From NCBI GenBank assembly GCA_015039365.1, contig WION01000083.1, positions 62,001-126,000 of the forward strand: a stretch of DNA of 64,000 nt. Reading direction: 5' to 3'. Below are positions 40,801 to 52,369 of this stretch, piece by piece (within the stretch, counting starts at the first letter, position 1; every line of letters begins with the position of its first letter). The notes under the pieces were generated by a model that saw only the letters and a list, made by a program, of their open reading frames with translations, was not told the origin of the DNA and ran no database searches. The translations under genes were made by a program, and so were the position numbers. This DNA comes from Amanita rubescens. Taxonomy: Eukaryota; Basidiomycota; Agaricomycetes; Agaricales; Amanitaceae.

Positions 40801-42502
40801 TGCCAGCAAATTATCTTTACATTAAGATAAAATGCGCCGGGCACTTATAGCAGTTCTCACTGCTAATCATACATGGTAAAACCCTTTTATAATGATTACC
40901 AAGATATATTACAAATGTGGATGACCACCACGTATAAGTCAAGTAGGGAATCACATCTGTATGAGCATCCAGTAAAATGTATCTGGATTCACTTACATGA
41001 TTAAAACAAGAAAGCTTATCACATATAAGCTCATGTTTAATAATCATCACACATGCTCAGGAATTGGATAATGATGAAGTTCATTTCGTTATTACGAAAT
41101 CAGGAGATTCGTCTCCCCGCTGGTGTTGTGCGTTCCTATCAAAATAGGGATATATGGAATCACAACCAAATACAATCCTTTACGAAAGTGATTATAAAGG
41201 ATTTAATGATATGCAAAATCATCATACCAGACGGATTATCATCATTTACAAAAGACAAGATATACACACATATCTATAGAAGGGAACATTCGTTGTTCTA
41301 TAACAGACGGGTCAAATGCTTTGAAAGCATAAAGTCCTTTAAAGGCCCAAGAACTTCGCTCTGTTGAACAACATAGATATTCTTTAAGACACATGGTTGA
41401 ACTCTTTATCAAAATTTAAAAAGGAGTTTTTATTGATATAACAGAGATGTAAACCATGATGTATAAGAATTATCTGGGCAACCGTCTATAATATAATTCG
41501 CTTGTCGACACACTTGTATTTACAAGGACGAGCAATTATATTAGACCATAAACAATTGGTACACTTGTTGTTACAAGTAAAATTGTCACGCGTGCAACTT
41601 GCCGATCAAGTGAACACGCCACATCATATTCTCGTATTGCTGTGCAAAGAGAATATATACTCCTTTACGATTTAAGGTGCTAGTCACCTTTACACCACAT
41701 AAGGCGTTGGACGCCTTTAAATATAATAGGAGAACACACGAGTCAGCGTACATAATCAGAACTTGTAAAGAAACAAGGAATGATTATTGCACTCGTTACA
41801 CATACGAGCAAAGAGTATTTGCAAGGGAGGAAGCTCCCCTTGTAGAGATACTACACTCGTCTAAATAGTTTATTTAGGAAGACATATCAAGTTTTTACTT
41901 GATAATGCGACATATACACACTCGCATATCCATCAGAGGATTCTTTTCACACAAAGAATCATCATCATATATCTTGCTATTTACATAGCTTGATATTTAT
42001 GCAAGTTGTTAAACGTTATCGTTTACCTGCCAAAAATATTCATTTAGCACTTAAGGATATATTCTTATCCTTTATCAAACAAAGTAATAAATCATATCAG
42101 AGACAGCGAAGGCAGTAGAACAAGCCCCTTCTCGATAAATATGATTTCACACACTTTGTAAGGCTTGAAGCCTGGGGGTGCTTTTATAATGGATATTATC
42201 AATACGACAGGAAACTTGATTTTTGATAAATCAATTCAAACAATATACGTCATTGTATTGGCTTTTCGATAAAGTCATATCCTATACCTTTAGGATCAAA
42301 CAATGATAAATATTGTATAACGTATACAACAAGCATTATAGGAATATCAAAGAAATATATATACAAGGGATTAAGGTGAAAGCAGCATATAGTCTGGATC
42401 CCCATACTTGTACACGAAACGAGAGATCTTCCGTGAAGACTTTCAAGTCTTACAATTCCGGTGACTCGTATAAAAATATTTCATATATTCCTGGATAACT
42501 TA
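37890..42502 (+). other. copia-2 long non-coding interior with repeats and hairpins
   Basis: 4.6 kb of AT-rich sequence, about as long as copia-1 pol, without a domain-bearing frame. One weak trace (VVRSYQNRDIW near 41120) resembles the linker before RT in copia-1 (IRTYQYRDIY). Repeats inside: a 49-bp block, GAGAAGGCTCCTTGCCGTTG onward, at 38291, 38360 and 39302; a GGTATT(A)GCAAGGA(T)CATCAT block near 38038 and 39960; and a hairpin CAAG-GGAATTTCGATCA-CTTG at 38081-38105 and 38487-38513. CTTGT/ACAAG stems recur (39846-39857, 41513-41526, 41563-41578). Confidence 0.7.
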
Positions 42503-42513
42503 GCGAGGGGGTG

Positions 42514-42991
42514 TGTTAAAGTTATCTTATCTAATCATATAAAATAACGTATATCTTATCTTATCTCATATAAGATAACACATCATATCTTATCCTATAG
42601 ATTAGGATATACAGATTAGATGTACATACATGTATATTCATATATACATGTACATATACATACATACATAGGATACTGGAATATCCTATAGTCGCTTGCG
42701 TCATCCCATTACTGCGGTAAACGCGTCATAGCTGCGCTAGACGTCATATCATACGTCATGCACAGCTCTTCCTCTATTTACTATACTTTGTACTTATTAA
42801 GATACTAGTAGTATATAAGACTACCTGTACGTAGGTACAAAAAAGAACCTTCCTTCTCCTCTTACCACCACATCCTATATCCATAGGATAGTGAGTTATC
42901 GTTTGAGGTCGTCACCGCCACTCTACACTCCACTCTAAGTAAGTATTCACTTTAATACTTAGACGCTGCGCTGCTGGGCGTATCTTCGTCA
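42514..42991 (+). repeat. copia-2 3' LTR
   Basis: 478 bp, appearing identical by eye to the 5' LTR at a constant offset of 7278, and followed by the CTTCC duplication. Confidence 0.92.
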
Positions 42992-43189
42992 CTTCCAGTC
43001 TGCAGATTGACACTCGCGCGAACAATAGAGGGCGTCGCGGCAGCGGGAGCACACTTTGAGCTTCTGCTTTGCAGTGGGGGTCTTTGGTTCGCGTTTTTTG
43101 CAGAGGCGGCATGCACGCTTAGCCTTCCCTGGGTTTTTAGGGAGAGGAAAGCCGAGCTCTGCTGCGATCCTCTCCTGAAAATTGTTCAT
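42992..43189 (-). pseudogene. MYND-finger gene, 5' part (split by copia-2)
   Basis: From the ATG at 43189 it reads MNNFQERIAAELGFPLPKN and then most of a MYND zinc finger: CRLCKKREP, CSRCRDALYCSRECQSADWK. The frame then runs into the LTR, where a stop follows at once. The last finger ligands (H and C) lie in the other part, 7.8 kb away at 35235. The start parallels MDESNLLFAKMLAEDLDLP of the intact paralogue. Confidence 0.85.
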
Positions 43190-43367
43190 CCTGGAAGTCT
43201 TATAGAAACTGAAATGCAACAGGTGAACACGCTTACACCAAGGAAGATTCGGTTAATGCGAAATTAGTTTGTACGTATTTGGATCCAACTTTAGCTTTCG
43301 CGCCATTTCAGCACCTGAGAGAGACATGGGCTACTAAACCCTGAATTTTCACTTGAATTCATTCATC

Positions 43368-44913
43368 ATGACAATCCCATCAGTCCAAACGACCACCCAC
43401 ACCTACCCTCAGGCTGAGCTCGACGCAATGACAAATTTTTACGGCGGCAAAAGATGTGTCATCTCGTTGATGCGCACATGGGTGGAATGGTCTCACACCC
43501 TGGACGCAGCCCTAGAGTCCAGCGATGAACGCGTAAGTCAATCTCTCATTTTATCCTGTGCGATGACGCTGAAGCTGTACCTATTAGCTTTCGCAAATGT
43601 TTATGCGCAAACTGCGTCAGGATCGACATCCCCGACATGCCGCTGAAGTGCAGGAAAATATTGTGCCACGTACATCTTTATTTCTTTTCAAATAGGTCGA
43701 TTCCTGACTAGGCCAAGTTAATATCCACCACCACAGATCTGTGGATGAGCAGCCCCCGGGCGCGACGCTCTTCCTTCACGAAGATATCTTGGCACGCACT
43801 CTTGCCTATGAGCAGGACCTACATCAGTGGAGGATTACAGAACTGGAAGCTGGGCGAGGTGATCCTGGCAGACCAACATACGAAGAGGCGAGTGGTCGTC
43901 TTCATTCATTCGGGTGTCATGCCTCACCAGTACTTCAGGTATTCGGTGGTACACAACCCACACAACATCGCTTGCACACCGCAGACAGCTTTGAGCCTTT
44001 CGTAAGGAATGAGGGCGGCCCAGTCAGACCAGTGTATGAGCATCATGATTGTCCTGGCATCGATGACCCAACCAGTCAGAGGCCATTCCCTATCATCGAT
44101 ACCCTTCTTTCTATACCGTTCTCCCTTCTCCACAACCTTCCTCGCTTGGTTGCAATTGTGCCAATCAGTGTTTACCAACAGCAACTCATTACAATGGGCT
44201 CCGAAATTGTACGCTTGTGGTGGTGGGATCCGCCGCCCGACCTGATCGAAAAATCAGAGAAAATCCGTCTTCAGAAAAATGCCCAAAACCAGCATGACGG
44301 CACTCGAAGTGCCAAACCCTATCCTATACATCATCAATCCCGCAATGGTACCACATTCTTAACGAAGCAACCTATTATTACCTATGGCACCCCATCCACG
44401 CACTCTTCTAACCAAGATGCGCGCACCTTCGAGCTTCCCTCAGGCCAGATTTTACTTGGAACGATCCCTTCCCTCTTCTGGGACGGAGACGGGCTGCTGC
44501 TCACACCCGGGCACGAAGGGTTAGCGGAGATGGTGGATGTGCAGCACGCGGACAAGGGAATCAATACCGGTGCCATGAGCTCACCAGTGGCATCCGAGGC
44601 TTGGGATGTTCAGACCATCGAGGGCACAGACTCGACTTCCGACGACATCGATGGCATGGAGGACGTCGAGGAAAAACCTTCAACTGGCCCCTCATCTTCA
44701 GAAATCTTATCATGGTATGAGCAAGTTGCCGAATCCGCGCCAGAACCCCTCCCTCTAATCCCTGGTTCCTTCGAGAGAGGTGTCATTGGTGGCATGAGCA
44801 CCAATGACGTCTTAATGATCAAGGGACTCATAGATCCACCTGTGTACATTCAGTTCCTTGACCTAAGCTCGGTCTCTAAGTTCTTCGATCGTGATTCCAA
44901 ACGTACTTTGTAG
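43368..44913 (+). CDS. hypothetical protein, paralogue A2
   Basis: The plus-strand counterpart of A1. Exon 1 runs from the ATG at 43368 (MTIPSVQTTTHTYPQAELDA) to a GTAAGT donor near 43532. A short exon around 43589-43695 follows, then the main exon, open to the stop at 44913. Conserved blocks are TLFLHEDILARTLAYEQDLH, FPIIDTLLSIPFSLLHNLPR, VRLWWWDPPPDLIEKSEKIR and FERGVIGGMSTNDVLMIKGL. It has about 25 residues more than A1 before FWDGDGLLLTPGHEGLAEM and lacks about 130 bp in exon 1. There is no recognised domain, signal peptide or membrane segment. The exact frame across the middle exon is unresolved. It sits head-to-tail with a MYND gene, as A1 does in a different order. Confidence 0.55.
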
Positions 44914-45051
44914 TCTACATCACCATTTCCGATGATCTGCCACCCTGAATGTGGGAAACTCGTGCCATTACATATTCTTTCTCCGAATAGTTCAACTCGA
45001 GGCCAACACGCTCACCTCCTTGCGTCTCCAGCTCGCAGATCTTCTTTCAAC

Positions 45052-45726
45052 ATGGACGAATCTAACCTCCTTTTCGCCAAAATGCTCGCAGAGGACCTCG
45101 ACCTCCCTTTGGACTCGTCCTTTCTAGAGCCCATATGTGCCCATTGCAAAAAACGCGAACCGGAGGATGCCACCAGGGAGCAAAAGCTCCTAAAATGCTC
45201 TCGTTGCCAAGACACCCTCTACTGTTCGCGCGAGTGTCAAGTCGCAGACTGGAAGCGCGGTCACAAAGTGAAATGCAAACTCATAGTGTCCGCGAACAAA
45301 GCTTTCAACGAAGCTGTCCAAAGAGAGGAGGAGGAGGTGATGCCGTCTAGCCCAAACATCTCTTACCTGGATTCCATCCCGACAGAGGAGGAAGCGATGG
45401 ACAGACTCATCGATGCGTACAGACTGCGCGTTGAGGACGATTATGTCTACAAGGGTGACAATCGCGGTTTATATGGGTTAGAGGACCCATACCCCGACTT
45501 TCGTCATTTTCTCAACCTCGCCGAGAAAAGGACGGGTGTCTTGCCAAAGTGGTGGAACAAAAAAAAGCGCAAGGAATGCGAGAGGCGTGCGCTCAATGAG
45601 GATAACTGGTGTTGCATCTCGTTTGCCGTCGAAAAATCGGATATCCAGGAACATTACAAGGATAATTTCATGCCGATGACGTTGCGGATGTTGGCGGAGA
45701 AGATATACGGGCAAAGTTTGATGTGA
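45052..45726 (+). CDS. MYND zinc-finger protein
   Basis: A 224-aa single-exon gene, ATG at 45052. The MYND finger at residues about 28-75 has the full C6HC set: CAHCKKREP, LKCSRCQDTLYCSRECQVAD, then WKRGHKVKC. MYND fingers bind proline-rich partners, but nothing here tells the partner. After it come an acidic stretch (EEEEVMPSS), then DRLIDAYRLRVEDDYVYKGD, GVLPKWWNKKKRKECERRAL and MPMTLRMLAEKIYGQ, a C-terminal domain often attached to MYND fingers in mushrooms. It is paralogous to the copy split by copia-2 and probably supplies the surviving function. It lies 138 bp after gene A2 on the same strand. Confidence 0.85.
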   Translation: MDESNLLFAKMLAEDLDLPLDSSFLEPICAHCKKREPEDATREQKLLKCSRCQDTLYCSRECQVADWKRGHKVKCKLIVSANKAFNEAVQREEEEVMPSSPNISYLDSIPTEEEAMDRLIDAYRLRVEDDYVYKGDNRGLYGLEDPYPDFRHFLNLAEKRTGVLPKWWNKKKRKECERRALNEDNWCCISFAVEKSDIQEHYKDNFMPMTLRMLAEKIYGQSLM

Positions 45727-46084
45727 ATCTTTTACGTTCTATACCAGACACTTGCGCAATGTTACCTTGACAGTAATACCTTTTTTTCTTCTTGACATGG
45801 TAGTTTGTTTATGTAAAATGCGACGCATCCTCGGTCTATATCCTTCCATGTCCAGGTGACTATCCGTCATTCTTTTCCTCCCGAGCAAACGGGGAATAGC
45901 AGGCTTTTGCGTGAACGTGTAGATCATCAGCCTTCCCGATGTGCACTTGACATGTTTGACCTTTTGTAGATGCAATGACTCCCACTCTAACTTTTACTCT
46001 CTCTCACTTCTCTCACACGCGGCATCGCGGAGCATTATAGATTATAAGGTTTTCTGTCTAGTCACGAGAGCTCACACCGGCGAT
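45727..46084. other. intergenic between convergent genes
   Basis: This is the shared 3' region of the MYND gene and UBA3. I see no coding frame. Confidence 0.4.
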
Positions 46085-47755
46085 TCAAGTATATATGATA
46101 CGAAGGGAAAGACTAAACGGTAACGTACTCGCCGTGACGGTAATCTCTCCTCCCGGGGGTACGAGCTCCGATACCTTCTTTGCCAAATTCGGCCGGGTAG
46201 CTTCTTCCAACTGCGGCGGAGCCTGGAGATAAATCTGCTTGTTAGGTGTAGACAATGATGGTTTCTTGATCTGGCTAATGGGGGTGAAGAAAGAAAAGGC
46301 CACGTCAAAAAGGTTTTAGAGATTGAAGCTACCACCGGCCGGACGTACATGTCTTGCTTCTCAATTAGCATATTGATAAGGTCTTCTACAGTGAGATCGG
46401 GGCTGATGGATATGTCGATGGCTTCACCCCCACAAACTGGGCAGTCGGCGCGTTTCTCGTATTCAAACGTGTACGAGTATACGCCGTCTGTGCCGATTAG
46501 CATGAAGTAATTGTTCAAATATGCCGCTGAGCTTGTGGCGATCTTGAATGCCTCATTGCAGCAGGATGCTGAGGAGGGGTAGTATGTAGATATTCAGCTG
46601 TATGTAGCTAGACACGTACCGGCAATGATCGCGTTCGTAGACGCGATGGCAGGAATGATATTCTTGACGACGCCTTGAGTGAGCGACCACGTCACGCCCT
46701 CGATCTTGAACTCTTGCGCACGATTCAGCGCAGTTTTATACAACCAAGTGATATGTTCCGGATCATCCGTATCCATCTTTTTATCTAAAAAACGTTCAAT
46801 CATTGCCACCGGTGAGCGCATATACGTACCCCCATGTACTCGCGACCACTCCAACACAGATGCCCACTCTATACAATGTTCAGGGAGCCTAGGCGTATTG
46901 GCAATCGTGCAAATCGGAAAAGCGGTAGGTTTGTTCAACATGTCCAACGAACATTCATAGCATGACGTGATAGTCGGGAGGATTACCCTCGCTTGGCCTT
47001 TAAATCCTGAAAGCCACGGTCGTTATGTTGCCGGGAAAACGCGGTTGAGAGTTAGTACGCACCTTCAGTTCCACCATCAATGAGTGGCTTCAAGCTCTCT
47101 GGGTTATCGGGGTCCACCATATTGACCAAAGTCGCGTTTATCCACCGCCTTGCCTCGACAGAGTCCAAACCGCATATAATGAGGTTAAATTGCAGATAGT
47201 AGTCCTCTCCCTTATCTTGTATCTTTCCAAAGTATCTGCGATGGTTCGTTTGTCTCACGATAGTCATAACGAACGGGACTAGTAACTTACGGAGTGACAT
47301 TCACACCCGGAACGCGCTTCATAATAAACTCAGCTGCAACCGTCGCTTTGGGTTTACCGACGTCTTTCTGCCTACGATGCAATTCAGCATTTATACTCGC
47401 AGCGACTGGCGACGCACGCACCTGAACAGAAACTGCCGATTCAGATTACTGATATCAATCGTGTCCATATCTATAACGTGAATATCCTTGAATCCGGTTA
47501 AAGCCAAGTTCGCCAAGATCTCGCAACCCAAGCCACCGGCGCCGATGACGAGGATTTTGGCATTGTTCCGGAGAAAGTCTTTGACCTCGATTAGGGGAAT
47601 GAATTTGGGTGTGGTAAGAGTGATGGGAAATCTATACTACGCACTTCGTTTCCAGCAGAGAACTGAGGATCTGTGCGAGGCCCTGGAGCGTCGAGGATTT
47701 GGTCAATGTGGTGGTATCGACCAGGCCAGTCTTGTGTTGAAGCAAGTGATGCCAT
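46085..47755 (-). CDS. UBA3: NEDD8-activating enzyme E1 catalytic subunit
   Basis: A multi-exon minus-strand gene. Exon 1 (47755-47645) encodes [20 protein letters not shown] and onward. Next comes the ThiF/E1 nucleotide-binding fold with [20 protein letters not shown] and [20 protein letters not shown], then [20 protein letters not shown] and PLIDGGTEG. The catalytic-cysteine region is [20 protein letters not shown], followed by [60 protein letters not shown] and the CPVCGGE zinc site. The C-terminal E2-binding domain ends at 46085. With Ula1/APP-BP1 it adenylates NEDD8/Rub1 and passes it to Ubc12 for cullin neddylation, which activates SCF ligases. Several introns of about 50-70 nt; some inner joins were not worked out base by base. 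Confidence 0.92.
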
Positions 47756-47798
47756 CGTCGTACATAAAGACAAATAATGTTCATATTACGCAATACAA

Positions 47799-48400
47799 CT
47801 ATACTTTTAATCCGCGCACGAAAAATTTATTCCCCTGTGTGAAGATTTCAATCTCCCTCGGAGGGTTAGCGGAGTATTCGTAACTCTCATGAGCCTGATT
47901 ATGCGTGTGAGACACGTCAAAGAGAACAAGTTATAGTCTACCAACCTCTTCTTTAGCGAACTTCCACACCCCATTAATCGCCGTCGCCGTCGCCTGTGCC
48001 CAAGGGTCAACTTGATAAGTTGTTTCCCCTTGCGATTCCCACTTCCCACTACTTTTAGACATTCGGTTATGAATCACCGATTGAATAGAACTGTAGTGGC
48101 TATTCGGCAGGAACAGGATATACGTCATTGAGTCCTGTCGAGTCGAAATATGAGCGCGTTAGTTTGAAAACAACAACTTGAAGGAGTGGCACTGACCCCG
48201 TCTTTCCTCCCATAACGAGCTTCAGTGAGCAAGGTTGCCTTGGACAGCGCGATAGGGTTAGGTTCAAACTGTTTATGTGGCACTTGTACGTCACTCCGCG
48301 TGGTTATATCTTGAGAGCCACCGAGACCATCAATAGGAGCGCCCATCACAGAACTTGAAGTGCCAAGCAGGAATAAAAGAAGAGAGTACGAGAACAACAT
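47799..48400 (-). CDS. secreted modular protein S1
   Basis: Three exons (48400-48197, 48134-47946, 47894-47799), all joins in phase 0, give 162 aa. A signal peptide opens it: MLFSYSLLLFLLGTSSSVMG. It then carries YGRKDG-DSMTYILFLPNSHY in the middle and ends FTQGNKFFVRGLKV. The signal peptide (LLLFLLGTSS) and three-exon layout match S2-S4 on the same strand, although the GYWV motif is not evident here. The family is unknown to me; it is probably an extracellular protein of a local expansion. It is convergent on nothing and lies 44 bp from the UBA3 start, so their regulatory regions overlap. A TATA element (48483-48488) and the family motif (48445-48460) precede it. Confidence 0.65.
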
Positions 48401-48444
48401 GAATTTGAATGGAGAAGTACGACGTGCGTAGGGGAGTTTTCAAT

Positions 48445-48488
48445 GGAGACCTGCTCTGAGGTACGTTGGGAGATCATGCTGATTTTAT
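48445..48488 (-). promoter_or_regulatory. TATA box plus shared promoter-proximal motif of S1
   Basis: On the minus strand a TATAAA at 48488-48483 is followed about 25 bp downstream by CTCAGAGCAGGTCTCC (48460-48445). The same order occurs before S3 (TATAAA 54220-54215, CTCAGAGCCGGTCTCC 54192-54177) and S4 (TATAAA 56123-56118, CCCAGAGCTGGTCTCT 56096-56081). The distance suits a start-site or 5'-leader element. Confidence 0.6.
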
Positions 48489-48882
48489 ACCTTTTTTTTT
48501 TTTGCCGAGCACCCGCAGGCTGCAGCCGTGCCGGTAGGGTAAAATGTTATTGACAAAGCTGTTGCGAAAATGCTCTCCTAGCTTCTCCTAGCCACTGAAA
48601 CGGGGAAGGGCACAGTGCTCGCAATGCGTTTCAGTACGGGCATGGGTGCGGCTGAAGGACAAAGTTGGCAACCTGGTAGTCACGCACCGCCACTATGTAT
48701 ACGATCGTCAGACAACGCATGATATGGTAAAATTAATTTTGATGCTTTCGAATAGTAATGATACAAATTTTCCTGGGCATCTCCAAATCCAAGCGTCAAC
48801 CGGGCTTCCTGCTGCCCGTCCCAAGAATACTAATATTGTACACAAACAGATACATAGTAACATACACTCTACCCATAGATCA

Positions 48883-50612
48883 CTAATTATAACCCTGCTC
48901 TCTCAATCTATCCCTAACCCTCATCAGCGCCTTCCCCATCTCATTCGAACCATTCCCATCATCGCCATCACCCCACCAAGAATCTGTATAATCATGAAAG
49001 ACCAGCTGTGCATGACCCGTATCGAGGAGAAGCCTCCTCACAGACTCATGCTGCTCCATTTTCGACTGCAACACTTGTTCCATCTGTCATAATAACACCC
49101 ATCATCATCACAAACCCAGCGGAAAAACAACGACAACACTTACCGCGGGTAAAAACACTCCAGGATCCCTCCTCCACTCCAACATTCCTTTACCCTCATC
49201 CCTTGCTCTCGAAGTCGCTCTAAACACTCCCGTCAAATCTGTCTGAGGTATTTGCCGGATCGCCTCCGCCGTCTCTGGGAACCGGTCCATAAACTCCATA
49301 GCGTGGAAGAGGTGCATCGCAGTCGGGTAATCTTTGCCTTGGTACGTGATAGAGTGCGGAGAGCGAAGAGAGAGGTCAGAGTTGGGTCCCGTATTGCTAT
49401 AGCGAAGTGGCGGTTGGGGTGATGTCGACGTCGCAGCAGCAGTAGATGCGGATGTGGATGGGTTATTGGAAAGAGCTGCCTGCGGGACGAACGAACTAGG
49501 AGGGACAGCACTAGTCGAGGCTTGCATACCGCCGCTAGCCATCACGGCAACGGGTATAACCCTCGCTACGGGTATCAACGACGCTAACCCACCGCTATTC
49601 TCCGGCATTTTCTGCTGGGCTTTACTCCGCCTACTAAACACGCGCATCAACCCCGATCTCCGTTTTTGCGTCCCTCCACCACCACCTGCTCCGATTCCCG
49701 CGATTCCCGCATCACCAATAGCAGGACCAAGAGTGGTAGCAGTGGCCGCGGTCAACGCCGTAAGCGTCGAATTCACAGCAGCCACGTACGGAGGCCCGCT
49801 GATAGGCAAATCCGTCAAACGCTTGAAAGGTGTACGTTCGAACAAAACTTTCGGCGGTTCAGGAAGCGGGTTCGGTCGTCTCTGAGGAGGAGGAGGGTTA
49901 TAAGTCGGTACTTGGAAAAGCATAGGAGCGGGCATCGATGCAGTTTGTCGGTGTCTGCTCCTATTATGACCGGTCGTGGACGGTATGACGGGAGCAGAAT
50001 CAGCACTATCAGAGTCGGACTCGTCATCTTCGTCATCCTGTGGTTGGCGAGGTACAAAAGGTGTAGGTGCTCTTCGGCTAGGTCCGTGACCGTGACTGCT
50101 GCTAGCTCCGGGTACAACGTTGGCTGCGGGTATCTGTGGAGAAGGGAAACTGGTGAGGTGTTGAGAGTTGTTGGGACCTGGGGTGAACAGAGGTGGTGGT
50201 TGCCCCTGGGAGGTAGTGCGGCTCATGGAAGTGGGGATAACGGGCTGAGACCCAGACTGTACAAAACCATTTGGAACTGTGGACATTTTGTGCGTATGGA
50301 TTCGGTGGACAGCTAATCTGCTAGTTATAAGCGCTTACCGAAGCCAACAGGTAGACCCGACGTAGTCTGATCACGATCCCGTTTTCGTCCGCTCCGTCTG
50401 CGTGTCCGTTTTCTTCTCCGTTTGTATGTTGGTTGATTCGCAGGCCATGGAAGGGTCGATGGTACGAAACCTGGATGAACATATCCGGGTGGAACTACAC
50501 CCATCTGTGGGCCAGGCCAGTAGCCTGGATATGGTGGATATTGATACGGTGGATAAGAGTGTTGGCCATGACGGTTTCCGTCTTTTTTGGTGCGAGAGAG
50601 TTGGACACCCAT
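48883..50612 (-). CDS. NADAR (YbiA-like) domain protein
   Basis: Three exons (50612-50339, 50276-49144, 49083-48883) total 1608 nt, 535 aa. The N-terminal two thirds is disordered and proline/serine-rich (SYPPYQYPPYPGYWPGPQMG, acidic DDEDDESDSDSAD), with a basic patch KRRRKRTRRRSGRKRDRD. The C-terminus is a NADAR domain: SPHSITYQGKDYPTAMHLFH, ETAEAIRQIPQTDL, KGMLEWRRDPGVFLPA, QSKMEQHESVRRLLLDTG and DSWWGDGDDGNGSNEMGKAL. NADAR enzymes cleave N-glycosidic bonds of ADP-ribose or riboflavin-pathway intermediates. The typical E in YPTAEHLF is replaced by M here (YPTAMHLF), so activity is not certain. The start could instead be the upstream ATG at 50666. Its basic stretch suggests a nuclear location. 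Confidence 0.85.
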
Positions 50613-50855
50613 GAGGATGCGTGAGAAGGTTCGAATCGGAATAATGCCCACGAGGCGTGTAATCAATCGATCAAAAATGACGTTGTTTCAGCAGAGTAAC
50701 CTCTAGTAACCTTGGTCAACCTGCTAAGCAACCAACATCGAGCTGGCAGGAGTTTGAGAACCCTGGCGACCAAACAAAAAAACTATGCACCGGCACCAAA
50801 CGTGATGATAAGTAAAATATATTTCATTTCACTGAACCACAGTCGCTAGTATGTA

Positions 50856-51451
50856 TCACCCAAACACCGCAGTGCCAGGTGATAATCGGAAGGGCCTCGA
50901 GCGATTTCCCGGCGGCGCGACGTCCGGATTGATAAGGGTCATCGTGATTCCCGTTTGGCTCGCCTCCATGTGAATCATGAAGTTACGATACTCCAAGGGA
51001 ATGTCAGCCTGTAAATTTGCCGTTAAGTGAGGCCCTAAGATTGTCGAATTGCACTGGACCACTGACAGTTGGCATCCGAGTCCAGACGTCGACCAGACGG
51101 ATTAATTGTCTCCTTGTTGTGAGGCGATTTACCTTGAGGGTCAGGACCCCGAGCCTATTAGTCATACGATACAGCTGCAGCCGCGCTTCACCGATGTATA
51201 AAACATCGTAACGGCCGTCCGCTGGTGTAGTCTGTCACATGAGTGGAAACACGTTCAAACTCGGTTTGACTTAAAGTTGAGCTTACAGCTGAGATTCTGC
51301 GAACCCAGTAACCGTCTATTCGTGCATTATGCCTAGGTTGACCCATAACTGGAACCGGACCATCATGACGGATGGAACTTTGACCGCGAGGAGGAACCGC
51401 GACCACAAAAGTGCCGAATAGGAAGAAAAGCAAAACTTGCGATAATAACAT
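50856..51451 (-). CDS. secreted modular protein S2
   Basis: Three exons (51451-51287, 51231-51067, 51008-50856), each a whole number of codons, give 160 aa. The signal peptide is MLLSQVLLFFLFGTFVVAVP. Module 1 ends in DGYWVRRISA, module 2 is TTPADGRYDVLYIGEARLQL through DVWTRMPT, and module 3 is ADIPLEYRNFMIHMEASQTG to the end. Module ends (GYWV..., ...PT) are shared with S3 and S4. Function unknown. The single-module layout may be the ancestral form of the larger S3 and S4. Confidence 0.7.
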
Positions 51452-52369
51452 TGATATCTGTAATAAACATTGCCAGTTAGTCGAAGGCGGAATGAGTATC
51501 GAATTACTCGCAAGCTGGTGGACAACGAGATTTTAAGAGTAACGAAGGCCAGCTCCGCAGTGAGTGACGGGAAATGAAACGCAGATAATGATATATATAA
51601 TAATATTCGTTGCTTAGCACGTGCCGCTGCTTATGTTTAAAACGTTTATCTGTCTTGAATGTCGCGGGTAACAAGAGGTAACAAGGGGCAATTTCCAAGG
51701 CTAGATCTGGCGCGAGACGGCACGGTGGTACATTGCACCGTAGCATATGGTACTGGTCTTCGATTATCCCCTTTCGGCACCTTGAGCAGGGGTACTTGAA
51801 CCAAGCCTGATGCAGAATCGCGAGCCATTCAGTCGATTCCTAACGATTGATCAATCCTAAGGCGTTGAACGACTTGAACGTACTACCATCTTCTGCTCAT
51901 CAGGTTTTGGGAACCTCCCTGAAACAAGGATACGATGAACGTGCAGTGATGTATGCACAGAGGAAAGCGCGAGTCAGGCCAGGGTCAAGCCGTCGTCTTC
52001 ACGTTTCTCAATCAACCAGGCCGTGACAGAGAGTGAAATTTTAGCTGATGTCTTTTTCCCTAATCCAAGGCTAGCTAAATGTTCGACTTGCCGATTTGTG
52101 GCTTCTTGATTGTAGATCCACGCAAACGCGGCGTATGATGCTAGTAAGAATTTGGAACCGAGGTGCTTGCATTGCCATGCTGTACGATTTGCAGCGTACA
52201 TGAAACGCCTGCAGGATATTCAACTTGCAGTAGACCACTTACAAACGGAAATGACCACCTCCCGCCCCCGGTCCAAAATCAAATAACTCTGAATTCAGCA
52301 TTTAGACGGAATAGCGTGTATGCTCCGTTATTATTTCATTTCGGCTGGTTGTATGACCCTCCTATCATA

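Larger units (their letters stand above)
35236..42991 (+). mobile_element. copia-family LTR element with gag but no pol (copia-2)
   Basis: The element is 7.76 kb with 478-bp LTRs that appear identical by eye, TG...CA ends and a perfect 5-bp duplication CTTCC (35231-35235 and 42992-42996). It uses the same primer-binding site (GGTTATGGGCCCC, 35714-35726) and polypurine tract (GCGAGGGGGTG, 42503-42513) as copia-1 and has a related leader and Gag. After gag come 4.6 kb with no protease, integrase, RT or RNase H motif. Recent transposition despite the lack of pol means it was copied by another element's enzymes. It split a MYND-finger gene in antisense orientation. Confidence 0.92.

Noticed and set aside
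41053..41367. 104-aa frame in the copia-2 interior as a real gene
   Set aside because: Only a short weak similarity to the pre-RT linker of copia-1; it is more likely a trace of old pol than a gene.
48646..50316. plus-strand frames opposite the NADAR gene
   Set aside because: Antisense shadows of a GC-rich coding region; the minus-strand exons close in frame over 1608 nt and contain the domain.
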